The position numbers were made by a program, and so were the translations under genes. A stretch of DNA of 6,425 nucleotides, from NCBI GenBank assembly GCA_002868985.1, contig PKTV01000022.1, positions 1-6,425 of the forward strand, read 5' to 3'. The notes below the pieces were generated by a model. That model saw nothing but the letters and a program-made list of their open reading frames with translations. It was not told the origin of the DNA and ran no database searches. Shown here in pieces: positions 1 to 6,425 of the stretch; positions within the stretch are counted from its first letter, which is position 1, and each line of letters starts with the position of its first letter. The stretch comes from Desulfobacteraceae bacterium. Lineage in GTDB: Bacteria; Desulfobacterota; Desulfobacteria; Desulfobacterales; UBA11574.

Positions 1-1
1 A

Positions 2-739
2 TGTGTGGCTGCTGCCGAAACAGTTGGAGGACAGAGCCAAGATGTAATCAGAGCTGCCTGTGCTCTTGAAATGATTCACACCTATTCGCTAATCCATGAT
101 GACCTTCCTGCAATGGACAATGACGAAATACGAAGGGGGCAGCCAACCTGTCATGTGGCCTTTGATGAAGCTACAGCGATTCTGGCTGGAGATGCTCTGC
201 TGACCCTGGCTTTTGAGGTCCTTTCATCAACTGAGTTTGTCCAAGAAAATCTCGTTTTAAATTGGATGAAAGTTATACAGACCCTATCGGCAGCTGCTGG
301 ATATAAGGGAATGATTGAAGGACAGATGCAGGACATGGCCGCCGAAGGCCACTTGCTTAGTTTAGAAGACCTCGAGAACATGCATGCCTTAAAAACAGGT
401 GCTCTGATTGAAGCATCCGTAACTGTTGGTGCAATTTTAGGTCAAGGAAGCTTCGATCAGATCCAACAGCTTAAAATTTATGCAAAAAATATTGGGCTTG
501 CATTTCAGATCACCGATGATTTATTGGACGTTGAAGGTGATCCAAATGTTATGGGAAAAGATGTGGGTTCGGATCGAGCACGAAGTAAAAGCACCTACCC
601 TGCTCTTCTTGGAATAGAGCAATCAAAGCAATTCGCGAAAAAACTTGTAAACAATGGCTTGAAAGCACTTGATTATTTTGATAACAAAGCTCATCCTCTC
701 CGGGCTATTGCATATTATATCGTTGATAGAAAAAAATAA
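2..739 (+). CDS. ispA: Farnesyl diphosphate synthase, 3' part (5' end off the window)
   Basis: This enzyme condenses DMAPP/GPP with IPP to make farnesyl diphosphate, the precursor of undecaprenyl-PP and quinone side chains, in the cytoplasm. The frame is open to the left edge. The first possible start (GTG at 5) falls inside the conserved region that follows the RPxL motif, so about 50 N-terminal residues are missing relative to the ~295-aa family. Counting that GTG as residue 1, I see the first Asp-rich motif HDDLPAMDND (31-40), GMIEGQMQD (102-110), KTG (130-132), the second Asp-rich motif DDLLD (171-175), GKD (184-186) and KSTYP (195-199). A tyrosine lies five residues before the first motif, and that motif carries the two-residue insertion. 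This is the known signature of bacterial FPP (C15) synthases rather than GGPP synthases. The end, YYIVDRKK, matches the IspA C-terminus. The gene heads the visible operon; dxs starts 14 bp downstream. Confidence 0.95.
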   Translation, partial: CVAAAETVGGQSQDVIRAACALEMIHTYSLIHDDLPAMDNDEIRRGQPTCHVAFDEATAILAGDALLTLAFEVLSSTEFVQENLVLNWMKVIQTLSAAAGYKGMIEGQMQDMAAEGHLLSLEDLENMHALKTGALIEASVTVGAILGQGSFDQIQQLKIYAKNIGLAFQITDDLLDVEGDPNVMGKDVGSDRARSKSTYPALLGIEQSKQFAKKLVNNGLKALDYFDNKAHPLRAIAYYIVDRKK

Positions 740-743
740 GGGA
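738..743 (+). promoter_or_regulatory. Ribosome binding site for dxs (supports TTG start)
   Basis: AAGGGA overlaps the ispA stop codon and lies 10 bases before the TTG at 754. It supports the TTG rather than the first in-frame ATG at 799, which would remove the N-terminal SFLEKINSPKDLKE stretch typical of Dxs proteins. Its overlap with the end of ispA suggests coupled translation of the two genes. Confidence 0.6.
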
Positions 744-753
744 TCATAAAACG

Positions 754-2631
754 TTGAGCTTTCTTGAAAAAATTAATTCTCCTAAAGATTTAAAAGAGAT
801 GTCTAAAAACGATCTGCCGATTCTTGCATCAGAAATTCGGAAGATTATTATCGACGTGGTATCTAAAAATGGCGGCCATCTTGCACCAAGTCTGGGCGCT
901 GTTGAACTGGCCATTGCCATCCACTATGTCTTTGACGCACCCGATGATAAAATTATATGGGATGTTGGACACCAGTCTTATGCGCATAAGCTGCTTACAG
1001 GAAGAAGAGAACGGTTTCACACCCTACGTCAGTATAATGGAATATGCGGGTTTACACGTATGAGTGAAAGCCCCTATGATGCATTTTCAACCGGCCACAG
1101 CAGCACTTCAATTTCTGCAGGGCTTGGAATTGCATGTGCCAAACGTTTAAAAAATGATAATTCAAAGGTTATCGCCGTTATAGGAGACGGCTCTATGACT
1201 GCAGGGCTTGCCTATGAAGGCCTTAATCAGGCAGGAGACATTAATAAAAATATTCTCGTTATACTTAACGACAATGATATGTCCATTGCACACAATGTAG
1301 GTGCTGTATCTTCTTTATTGAGCCGCGCATTTTCAGCAAAATATTTACAGGATTTTAAAAAGGAAGTGGGAGACTTTCTTAAATCTTTACCGAAATTTGG
1401 AGACGATATCTATCAATTTGCAAAGCGTTCCAAAGAATCCTTTAAAACGTTTATAACTCCTGGAATGTTGTTTGAAGCCTTTAATTTTGAATATTTTGGT
1501 CCTATAAACGGCCATAAACTTGATCATCTCATTGATATTCTAAATAATGTTAAATGTCTAAAGGAACCAGTACTTCTCCATGTAACGACGACAAAAGGCA
1601 AAGGATACCCACCTTCTGAAAAAAATCCAGTATATTTTCATGGTGTTGGATGCTTTGATCCTGATACTGGAGAAAGTGTAAAAGAAGATTGTACGATTCC
1701 GACATATACTCATGTTTTTGGACAAGCGTTGCTCAAAATGGCCTCAGAAGACGTTAGAATCATCGCGGTGACTGCTGCAATGCCCGAAGGTACAGGCCTC
1801 TCGGATTTTGCACATGCCTATCCGGATCGTTTTTTTGATGTGGGAATCGCTGAGCAGCACGCTGTAACTTTTGCAGCAGGATTAGCAACGGAAGGATTTA
1901 GGCCTGTAGTGGCCATATATTCAACGTTTTTGCAGCGCGCCTATGACCAGATATTACATGACGTGTGTATTGAGGCCGTTCCCGTTATTTTTGCAGTGGA
2001 CCGCGGTGGAATTGTCGGTGAGGATGGAGCAACCCATAATGGTGTTTTTGATTTATCTTATCTTAGAAGTCTTCCCAACATGGTGGTCATGGCACCCAAG
2101 GATCAAAATGAACTTTGCAGAATGCTGACCACGGCTATCGCCCATGATGGCCCCATTGCGATTCGATATCCAAGGGGAACCGCTGAGGGTGAAAAAGTGG
2201 AAAATCAAGATGTCCCCATACCCATCGGCAAGGGGGAAGTGATTAAAAAAGGAGATGATGTTGTTATCTTCGCCATCGGTCGGTCAGTTAACGAAGCACT
2301 TTCCGCTCATGGTATGCTCAAAGAGCATAATATTTTTGCGACGGTTGTAAATTGTCGTTTTGTAAAACCACTTGATGCTGAGTTAATAGGGTCTCTTTGC
2401 AGAAAAATACCGCGAATAATCACCGTTGAAGAGAATGTTCGCCAGGGAGGATTTGGAAGTGCGGTTTTGGAATGTCTGGCTGATCAGGAGATAACAGGGT
2501 TTCGTTTGAAATGCATCGGAATACCGGATACCTTTGTTGAACATGGTGCTCAGGAGTTTCTCAGGTCTAAATATGGTGTTGATGCCTCTGCTATATTCAA
2601 TGCAGCGAAAAAGCTGATGAATGATGCCTGA
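754..2631 (+). CDS. dxs: 1-deoxy-D-xylulose-5-phosphate synthase
   Basis: This thiamine-diphosphate enzyme condenses pyruvate with glyceraldehyde 3-phosphate to give DXP, the entry step of the MEP isoprenoid pathway and a source for thiamine and pyridoxal. The 625 aa are full length (E. coli 620). The N-terminal ThDP domain has GGHLAPSLG with His42, WDVGHQ with His73, GHSSTSIS (114-121) and the GDG...LNDN ThDP/Mg motif (144-174). The second domain has the proton-relay glutamate Glu367 in IAEQHAVTFAAG, Tyr389 in IYSTFLQRAYDQ, Arg417, Asp424 and His428 in GEDGATHNG, and Arg471 in RYPRG. From Tyr389 onward these sit exactly three positions before the E. coli residues as I remember them (Y392, R420, D427, H431). 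The transketolase C-terminal domain begins around residue 490. No active-site residue is missing. The start is TTG, and the stop overlaps the tlyA start by one base. Confidence 0.98.
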   Translation: MSFLEKINSPKDLKEMSKNDLPILASEIRKIIIDVVSKNGGHLAPSLGAVELAIAIHYVFDAPDDKIIWDVGHQSYAHKLLTGRRERFHTLRQYNGICGFTRMSESPYDAFSTGHSSTSISAGLGIACAKRLKNDNSKVIAVIGDGSMTAGLAYEGLNQAGDINKNILVILNDNDMSIAHNVGAVSSLLSRAFSAKYLQDFKKEVGDFLKSLPKFGDDIYQFAKRSKESFKTFITPGMLFEAFNFEYFGPINGHKLDHLIDILNNVKCLKEPVLLHVTTTKGKGYPPSEKNPVYFHGVGCFDPDTGESVKEDCTIPTYTHVFGQALLKMASEDVRIIAVTAAMPEGTGLSDFAHAYPDRFFDVGIAEQHAVTFAAGLATEGFRPVVAIYSTFLQRAYDQILHDVCIEAVPVIFAVDRGGIVGEDGATHNGVFDLSYLRSLPNMVVMAPKDQNELCRMLTTAIAHDGPIAIRYPRGTAEGEKVENQDVPIPIGKGEVIKKGDDVVIFAIGRSVNEALSAHGMLKEHNIFATVVNCRFVKPLDAELIGSLCRKIPRIITVEENVRQGGFGSAVLECLADQEITGFRLKCIGIPDTFVEHGAQEFLRSKYGVDASAIFNAAKKLMNDA

Positions 2632-2633
2632 TG
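2629..2633 (+). promoter_or_regulatory. dxs/tlyA stop-start overlap (TGATG)
   Basis: The TGA of dxs shares its final A with the ATG of tlyA. No purine-rich Shine-Dalgarno stands at the usual distance before this ATG; the upstream bases read gctgatgaatgatgcc. The layout suggests that tlyA is translated by ribosomes that terminate on dxs and restart. This is inference from layout only. Confidence 0.6.
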
Positions 2634-3374
2634 TCTGCAGGTAAAAAAAGACTCGATCGGGTCGTGGTAGAAAAAGGGCTTGTGCACAGTCGCCAACGCG
2701 CTCAAGCTCTTATTATGGCTGGGAAAGTTCTGGTTAACAACCATATTGTGGATAAATCCGGCACACTCGTTTTCCCAGATGACGATATTGTTCTTCAAGG
2801 GGATGATCATCCCTATGTTAGCAGAGGTGGCGTTAAACTCGAAAAAGCGCTTCATACCCTGGGAATCAATATCAACGGTTTTGTGTGTCTTGATGTGGGC
2901 GCATCCACGGGCGGTTTCACTGACTGTCTTTTACAACATGGTGCAGGCCGTGTGTATGCTGTAGATGTCGGTTACGGACAGCTGGCTTGGAAATTGAGGC
3001 AGAATCCTCGAGTTGTTGTTATCGAACGAATGAACATACGACACATGCAGCTTGAAACCCTTCCGCAACTCGTAGATCTTGTGACCATAGACGTTTCCTT
3101 TATTTCCCTGAAAAAGGTTGTTCCCGAGATATTAAAATTTATGAAAAAAAGTGCCGGAATTCTGGCGTTGATTAAACCCCAATTTGAGGTTGGGAAAAAG
3201 AATGTAGGAAAAGGTGGCGTGGTACGTGACCCGGTTCTTCATACTCAAGTTATCGAAAATCTTTCTGAATTTTTTGTAAAAAAGCATCTTTTCAGCGAAT
3301 GGGTTATCCCCTCTCCTATATTGGGACCCAAAGGAAACCGAGAGTTTTTCATTTCATTAAAATATGAAAGTTGA
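2631..3374 (+). CDS. tlyA: TlyA-family 2'-O-ribose rRNA methyltransferase (S4 domain + FtsJ-like)
   Basis: TlyA proteins use SAM to methylate the 2'-hydroxyl of C1920 in 23S rRNA and, in one subtype, C1409 in 16S rRNA; loss gives capreomycin resistance in mycobacteria. The protein has 247 aa. Residues ~6-60 form an S4 RNA-binding domain (RLDRVVVEKGLVHSRQRAQ...). It is followed by the YVSRGGVKLEKAL linker (62-74) and an FtsJ-like Rossmann domain with SAM motif LDVGASTGGFTDC (87-99). The proposed catalytic tetrad K-D-K-E is at Lys69, Asp154 (TIDVSFISL), Lys182 (IKPQFEVGK) and Glu238 (NREFF), the numbers I recall for M. tuberculosis TlyA. Its short ends, compared with the ~268-aa dual-specificity form, suggest the TlyAI type acting on 23S only, which is a weak inference. 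Many databases call such genes hemolysin A; nothing here suggests a toxin. It is the last gene of the ispA-dxs-tlyA run. Confidence 0.95.
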   Translation: MSAGKKRLDRVVVEKGLVHSRQRAQALIMAGKVLVNNHIVDKSGTLVFPDDDIVLQGDDHPYVSRGGVKLEKALHTLGININGFVCLDVGASTGGFTDCLLQHGAGRVYAVDVGYGQLAWKLRQNPRVVVIERMNIRHMQLETLPQLVDLVTIDVSFISLKKVVPEILKFMKKSAGILALIKPQFEVGKKNVGKGGVVRDPVLHTQVIENLSEFFVKKHLFSEWVIPSPILGPKGNREFFISLKYES

Positions 3375-3480
3375 GCTTGATTTTTTATAAATAAACCTAT
3401 AAAAATTCTAGTTTTAGGATTATTGCTCAAATCTCGCACCGTTTATTTTCGGTTACATCAATAAAGCGTCATATGGGGTA

Positions 3481-3509
3481 TTAAAATAAAATATATGGTG
3501 CCATATACG
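3481..3509 (+). promoter_or_regulatory. Candidate sigma-70-type promoter for the EF-G-2 gene
   Basis: TTAAAA (3481-3486) and TATACG (3504-3509) each match the -35 and -10 consensus at four of six positions and are spaced by 17 bp. This would start transcription near 3516 and give a leader of about 60 bases. In a sequence this AT-rich such matches arise by chance, so the call is weak. The gap of 202 bp and the strong downstream ribosome binding site do suggest that a promoter lies somewhere in it. I saw no convincing hairpin-plus-T-run terminator after tlyA, so some read-through from the operon is possible. Confidence 0.22.
3492..3507. repeat. Perfect 7-bp inverted repeat, possible operator
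   Basis: TATATGG-TG-CCATATA is a perfect palindrome with a 2-bp centre, located 70 bp before the EF-G-2 start. A further copy of the half-site ATATGG lies at 3471-3476, 22 bp before the same motif in the left arm and in the same orientation. If the weak promoter at 3481-3509 is real, the palindrome fills the spacer and overlaps the -10, a typical repressor position. No regulator is encoded in the window, and I cannot assign a known operator family. Confidence 0.4.
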
Positions 3510-3566
3510 AGTGGGAAAATTGAGTTGTTATGTATCTAAGTCCACACTTTTTAAATTTTAGAAGAG

Positions 3567-3571
3567 AGGAG
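3567..3571 (+). promoter_or_regulatory. Strong ribosome binding site of the EF-G-2 gene
   Basis: AGGAG, inside the purine-rich run gaagagaggaga, stands five bases before the ATG at 3577. It fixes that start and is the best Shine-Dalgarno in the window. Confidence 0.85.
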
Positions 3572-3576
3572 ATTAA

Positions 3577-5649
3577 ATGGCCGAAACAATAGAAAGTTTA
3601 AGGAACATTGCTTTTGCATCTCACGGCGGTGCTGGAAAAACTTCTCTGGCCGAAACAATGCTTTTTAATGCAGGCGTCATTAACAGAATTGGCCGCGTTG
3701 AAGACGGCAACACTGCAATGGACTTTGAGCCGGAAGAACTTAAACGCAACTCCAGCTTGAGCAGCGGATTCCATCAATTCAACTGGAAAAAACATACCGT
3801 TAGCCTCATTGATACACCCGGTGATCAAAATTTCTTTTCGGACACAAAGAGCTGTATGCAGGCTGCCGACAGCGCGGTTATTGTAGTGGATGCCGTAGAC
3901 GGAGTAAAAGTTCAAACCGAACAAGCCTGGGATTTTGCTGAAGCATTTAATTTGCCATGTATTATTTTTATCAACAAACTCGATAGGGAGCGTGCGGATT
4001 TTATGCGCGCTTTCAAAGATGCTACCGACTGTTTTGAGCCGAAACCGATGATCATACAGATCCCGATAGGATCCGAAGCTAACTTTAGCGGAATCATCGA
4101 CCTGATCAGCATGAAAGCTTACACCTATGATGCCAAAGGCAAAGCAACGAAAATCGACATCCCCTCAGATATGCAAGATATGGTTTCAGAAGAGCGAGAG
4201 GCTCTTGTGGAAAATGTTGTCGAGTCAGATGACGAGCTTCTGGAAAGGTATCTTGAAGGAGAACCGTTGTCAGATGATGAGATAATGGTTGCTTTAAAAA
4301 AAGGAATCTTGTCGCGCTCATTTGTTCCTGTTCTTTGTGGGTCGGTTACAAAAAATATCGGTGTCGATCTCTTGCAGGATTTCATTGTTCATTGCATGCC
4401 TTCACCGATGGATCGAGGCTCCTGGATCGCTGCTGATGCTTCCGGAGATGGCGAAATAGAATGTCGTCCTGATCCCGATGCGCCCTTCTCTGGTTTTGTT
4501 TTCAAAACTGTTGCCGATCCATTTGCCGGACGTCTTTCAATATTCAGGATTGTTTCGGGGACACTTGGGGCGGACGGAAATTTCTTCAACGTTAATAAAG
4601 ACACAAGTGAGAGATATAACCAACTGTTAAGGCTTGCCGGAAAAGAACAAAAGCAAATTACCAAGGCCGGTCCAGGCGCAATTGTTGCGGTAGCCAAACT
4701 AAAAGAGACAACCACCGGTGATACCATTTGCAATAGTAGCCAAAAGGTTAAATTTAAATGCGCAGATCCCCTTCCGCCTTTGATTTCATTTGCCGTAAAA
4801 GCCAAGTCAAAAGGGGATGAGGACAAAGTATTCATCTCCTTATCAAAACTATTGGAAGAAGATATGTCCCTACAGCTTACACGCAATTCCGAAACAAAGC
4901 AGATTCTGTTATCCGGCCGTGGACAGGTTCATATTGAAGTTACGACTGAAAAACTCAAAAGAAAATTCAACGTTGAGGTCCAGTTGGATTCACCTAAAGT
5001 CCCCTATAAAGAGACCATTACCAAGAAAGTCAGGGTCCAGGGAAAACATAAAAAGCAGACCGGAGGCCATGGTCAGTTTGGTGACTGTTGGATTCAGATA
5101 GAACCGCTTCCCAGAGGAAAAGGTTTTGAGTTCGAAAATAAGATTGTTGGCGGTGCTATTCCCAGACAGTATATACCGGCTGTGGAAAAGGGTGTCATCG
5201 AATCGTCTCAAAAAGGGATTCTTACCGGGTTCCCGTGTGTCGATTTTAAAGTTATACTCGACGACGGCTCTTTTCATGCTGTAGATTCATCTGAAATGGC
5301 ATTTAAAATCGCAGGTTCTCTCGCTTTCAGAAAGGCCGCCGCAGATGCCGGCGCTGTTCTTTTGGAACCGATTATGAATGTCTCAGTTATTACTCCGGAT
5401 GAATATATGGGTGACATCATGGGAGATCTTAACAGCAGGCGTGGCCGAGTCCTTGGTATGGACAGCAAGGGTAAAAACCAGGTGATTAAAGCACAGGTGC
5501 CCATGTCCGAATTTTTAACCTATGCTCCTGATTTAAACTCAATTACCGGAGGCCGGGGTTTATTTACCATGGAATTTTCACATTACGACGAAGTTCCTGC
5601 TCAAATCTCACAAAAAATTGTAGCAGAAATAAACAAAGCCAAAGAATAG
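3577..5649 (+). CDS. Elongation factor G paralogue (EF-G-2 / FusA2-like translational GTPase)
   Basis: This 690-aa ribosomal GTPase has the full EF-G architecture (E. coli EF-G 704 aa): G domain with G' insert (~8-275), domain II (~300-390), III (~398-474), IV (~475-595) and V (~598-685). The G motifs are divergent. The P-loop is SHGGAGKT (15-22) where EF-G has AHIDAGKT. Switch I is ELKRNSSLSSG (54-64) instead of the RGITI box. G3 is DTPGDQNF (79-86), with Asp83 where the catalytic His normally sits. G4 is NKLD (133-136) and G5 is CGS (254-256). Domain IV keeps QTGGHGQFGD (494-503), GGAIPRQYIPAV (525-536) and the tip motif FHAVDSSE with His567, equivalent to the histidine needed for translocation. 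TGGHGQFGD, RRGRVLGM (621-628) and EFSHYDEVP (666-674) recall Thermus thermophilus EF-G-2 rather than housekeeping FusA. Its cellular role is unsettled, and a canonical fusA is expected elsewhere in the genome. It is a single gene, separated from tlyA by 202 bp and convergent with the nuclease gene. Confidence 0.9.
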   Translation: MAETIESLRNIAFASHGGAGKTSLAETMLFNAGVINRIGRVEDGNTAMDFEPEELKRNSSLSSGFHQFNWKKHTVSLIDTPGDQNFFSDTKSCMQAADSAVIVVDAVDGVKVQTEQAWDFAEAFNLPCIIFINKLDRERADFMRAFKDATDCFEPKPMIIQIPIGSEANFSGIIDLISMKAYTYDAKGKATKIDIPSDMQDMVSEEREALVENVVESDDELLERYLEGEPLSDDEIMVALKKGILSRSFVPVLCGSVTKNIGVDLLQDFIVHCMPSPMDRGSWIAADASGDGEIECRPDPDAPFSGFVFKTVADPFAGRLSIFRIVSGTLGADGNFFNVNKDTSERYNQLLRLAGKEQKQITKAGPGAIVAVAKLKETTTGDTICNSSQKVKFKCADPLPPLISFAVKAKSKGDEDKVFISLSKLLEEDMSLQLTRNSETKQILLSGRGQVHIEVTTEKLKRKFNVEVQLDSPKVPYKETITKKVRVQGKHKKQTGGHGQFGDCWIQIEPLPRGKGFEFENKIVGGAIPRQYIPAVEKGVIESSQKGILTGFPCVDFKVILDDGSFHAVDSSEMAFKIAGSLAFRKAAADAGAVLLEPIMNVSVITPDEYMGDIMGDLNSRRGRVLGMDSKGKNQVIKAQVPMSEFLTYAPDLNSITGGRGLFTMEFSHYDEVPAQISQKIVAEINKAKE

Positions 5650-5655
5650 CCAATT

Positions 5656-5709
5656 TTGAAAGCCCGCCATTTCCGCCCCCGTATTTCGGTGAATCTGGCG
5701 GACTTTCAA
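5656..5709. terminator. Long inverted repeat between convergent genes; possible terminator or dispersed hairpin element
   Basis: The arms TTGAAAGCCCGCCA (5656-5669) and TGGCGGACTTTCAA (5696-5709) pair over 14 bp with a single mismatch. They enclose a 26-base loop that can itself form a short CCG/CGG stem. The repeat begins seven bases after the EF-G-2 stop and lies between two converging genes, the expected place for a terminator. Neither side carries a good T-run: ttcttgggg follows on the + strand and aaaattgg on the - strand. A rho-independent terminator is therefore not fully satisfied. A REP-like dispersed palindrome is the main alternative. Confidence 0.5.
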
Positions 5710-5804
5710 TTCTTGGGGTTTGCTTTTGAGGATTTTGCAATTTAGCAGCAGCCAAAGATGGCCCTATCTGAGATGCGAAAATGTGAATTTATTTTTGAGC
5801 GAAC

Positions 5805-6425
5805 CTAAGACCCGCCTTTCATACATCGTTTGCAGGGTGCAAAACCAGACCAAAATGCGTCCCATTTTCTTGTAAAAAAGATCCTGTTTCTTTTTTTTAT
5901 TTTTTTCCCATACGGACATGTCCTCAAATGAAACCGTTTCGATCGTTCAGTTCCCAAATATTCTTCGCCCGTTTTATCATTTCGATTACGCCACATCCCT
6001 TGTTCAGCAGACATAGCATCTCTTTGGGCCTTTAATAATACGCCATCGTATTTCACATTCGGTCTTCGGTGCAGTACATAATCGTAACCTTTTTTTATCA
6101 TTTTTTTATTTATAAAAGTACCGTCTAATAAAAAAATGTATGCCAGTAATCGACCATAACGGTCATACTTTTCTTTGTCGAATTCCAATCTCACCTTTTT
6201 TGATCGAAGCAGTGATTGATTGTATTTTTTTGCCGCATATCCGAATGCTTCTGATTTGTGATTGTCATGGGCAATTTCGGGCGCGTTTATGCCGATATAA
6301 CGCACATGTCGGCCATCACTGAGTACAATGGTATCTCCGTCATTTACCCAGTTAACCGTGTTCCATTCCTGTGCGAATGCGGTTCGGCTGAATAACAAAA
6401 CCGATAATAAGACAAGCTGTAAATA
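5805..6425 (-). CDS. Secreted staphylococcal-nuclease-family protein with Ada-like zinc-binding tail (5' end off the window)
   Basis: Predicted exported, Ca-dependent, thermonuclease-like phosphodiesterase. The frame runs off the right edge. A TTG at 6398 looks like a start but lies inside a signal peptide whose visible part reads YLQLVLLSVLLFSRTAFAQEW, with likely cleavage after AFA and no lipobox cysteine. Numbering from that TTG, the SNase domain (~14-136) shows NDGDT (Asp22), VRYIGINAPE (Arg33, Glu41) and DRYGRLLAY (Arg83). These correspond to D21, R35, E43 and R87 of the S. aureus nuclease. The positions equal to D40 and T41 are Asn38 and Ala39, so metal binding may differ. The tail (146-197) has FHLRTCP (His157, Cys161) and APCKRC (Cys189, Cys192), an HxxxC...CxxC set like the Ada-type zinc-binding module fused to some nucleases. 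It is convergent with the EF-G-2 gene, and no operon partner is visible. Role (nutrient DNA use, DNA clearance or defence) cannot be told. Confidence 0.93.
   Translation of the reverse strand, partial: YLQLVLLSVLLFSRTAFAQEWNTVNWVNDGDTIVLSDGRHVRYIGINAPEIAHDNHKSEAFGYAAKKYNQSLLRSKKVRLEFDKEKYDRYGRLLAYIFLLDGTFINKKMIKKGYDYVLHRRPNVKYDGVLLKAQRDAMSAEQGMWRNRNDKTGEEYLGTERSKRFHLRTCPYGKKIKKRNRIFFTRKWDAFWSGFAPCKRCMKGGS

Noticed and set aside
2550..2855. 101-codon open frame on the minus strand across the dxs/tlyA junction
   Set aside because: It is antisense to two well-supported genes and shows no motif or ribosome binding site of its own.
2631..3374. Hemolysin A as the function of the S4/FtsJ-like gene
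   Set aside because: The complete K-D-K-E methyltransferase tetrad and the SAM motif are present, and no signal peptide or pore-forming feature is seen. The hemolysin name is historical.
3396..3418. CCTATAAAA...TTTTAGG as a terminator after tlyA
   Set aside because: The pairing needs a two-base bulge, is nearly all A-T, and is not followed by a T-run, so it would be too unstable.
4389..4886. 165-codon open frame on the minus strand
   Set aside because: It lies fully antisense to the conserved EF-G-2 coding sequence, has no recognisable domain, and mirrors the codon pattern of the real gene.
5564..5755. 63-codon minus-strand frame covering the convergent gap
   Set aside because: It overlaps the EF-G-2 end and runs through the inverted repeat. 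Its protein is low-complexity and has no family resemblance.
5741..5756. TTTAGCAGCAGCCAAA small hairpin as a minus-strand terminator for the nuclease gene
   Set aside because: The stem is only six pairs with a G-U wobble on the minus strand, and it is not followed by a T-tract.

Overview
The window is a 6.4 kb stretch of ordinary-looking bacterial chromosome. The protein sequences and gene order most resemble a moderately AT-rich sulfate-reducer-type bacterium (Desulfobacterota, Desulfobacteraceae-like). That placement rests on remembered sequence style, not a search, and is only moderately sure. Genes are tightly packed, and there are no RNA genes, insertion sequences, CRISPR arrays or phage genes that I can see.

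Left part (1-3374, + strand) is a co-directional isoprenoid operon: the 3' part of ispA (farnesyl diphosphate synthase, its start lies off the left edge), dxs (1-deoxy-D-xylulose-5-phosphate synthase, TTG start) and tlyA (S4-domain 2'-O-ribose rRNA methyltransferase). ispA and dxs are 14 bp apart; dxs and tlyA overlap by one base (TGATG). The order ispA-dxs-tlyA, normally preceded by xseA/xseB, is widespread in bacteria. Dxs makes the first intermediate of the MEP pathway, and IspA condenses the IPP and DMAPP that the pathway delivers into FPP.

Middle part (3375-3576) is a 202 bp AT-rich gap holding a perfect 7-bp inverted repeat, a weak promoter candidate and a strong ribosome binding site. 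It leads into a 690-aa elongation factor G paralogue (3577-5649, EF-G-2 type). Its GTPase centre departs from canonical EF-G, with no catalytic histidine after DTPG and no RGIT switch I, while the ribosome-facing domain IV is well kept.

Right part: a 155 bp convergent gap (5650-5804) contains a long near-perfect inverted repeat. Beyond it, on the minus strand, is a secreted staphylococcal-nuclease-family protein with a C-terminal Ada-like Cys/His zinc-binding motif. Its reading frame runs off the right edge through a signal peptide, so the real start is outside the window.

I found no clearly new biological system. The most useful second looks are the altered GTPase motifs of the EF-G paralogue, the possible operator in front of it, the nuclease/zinc-motif fusion and the inverted repeat between the convergent genes.
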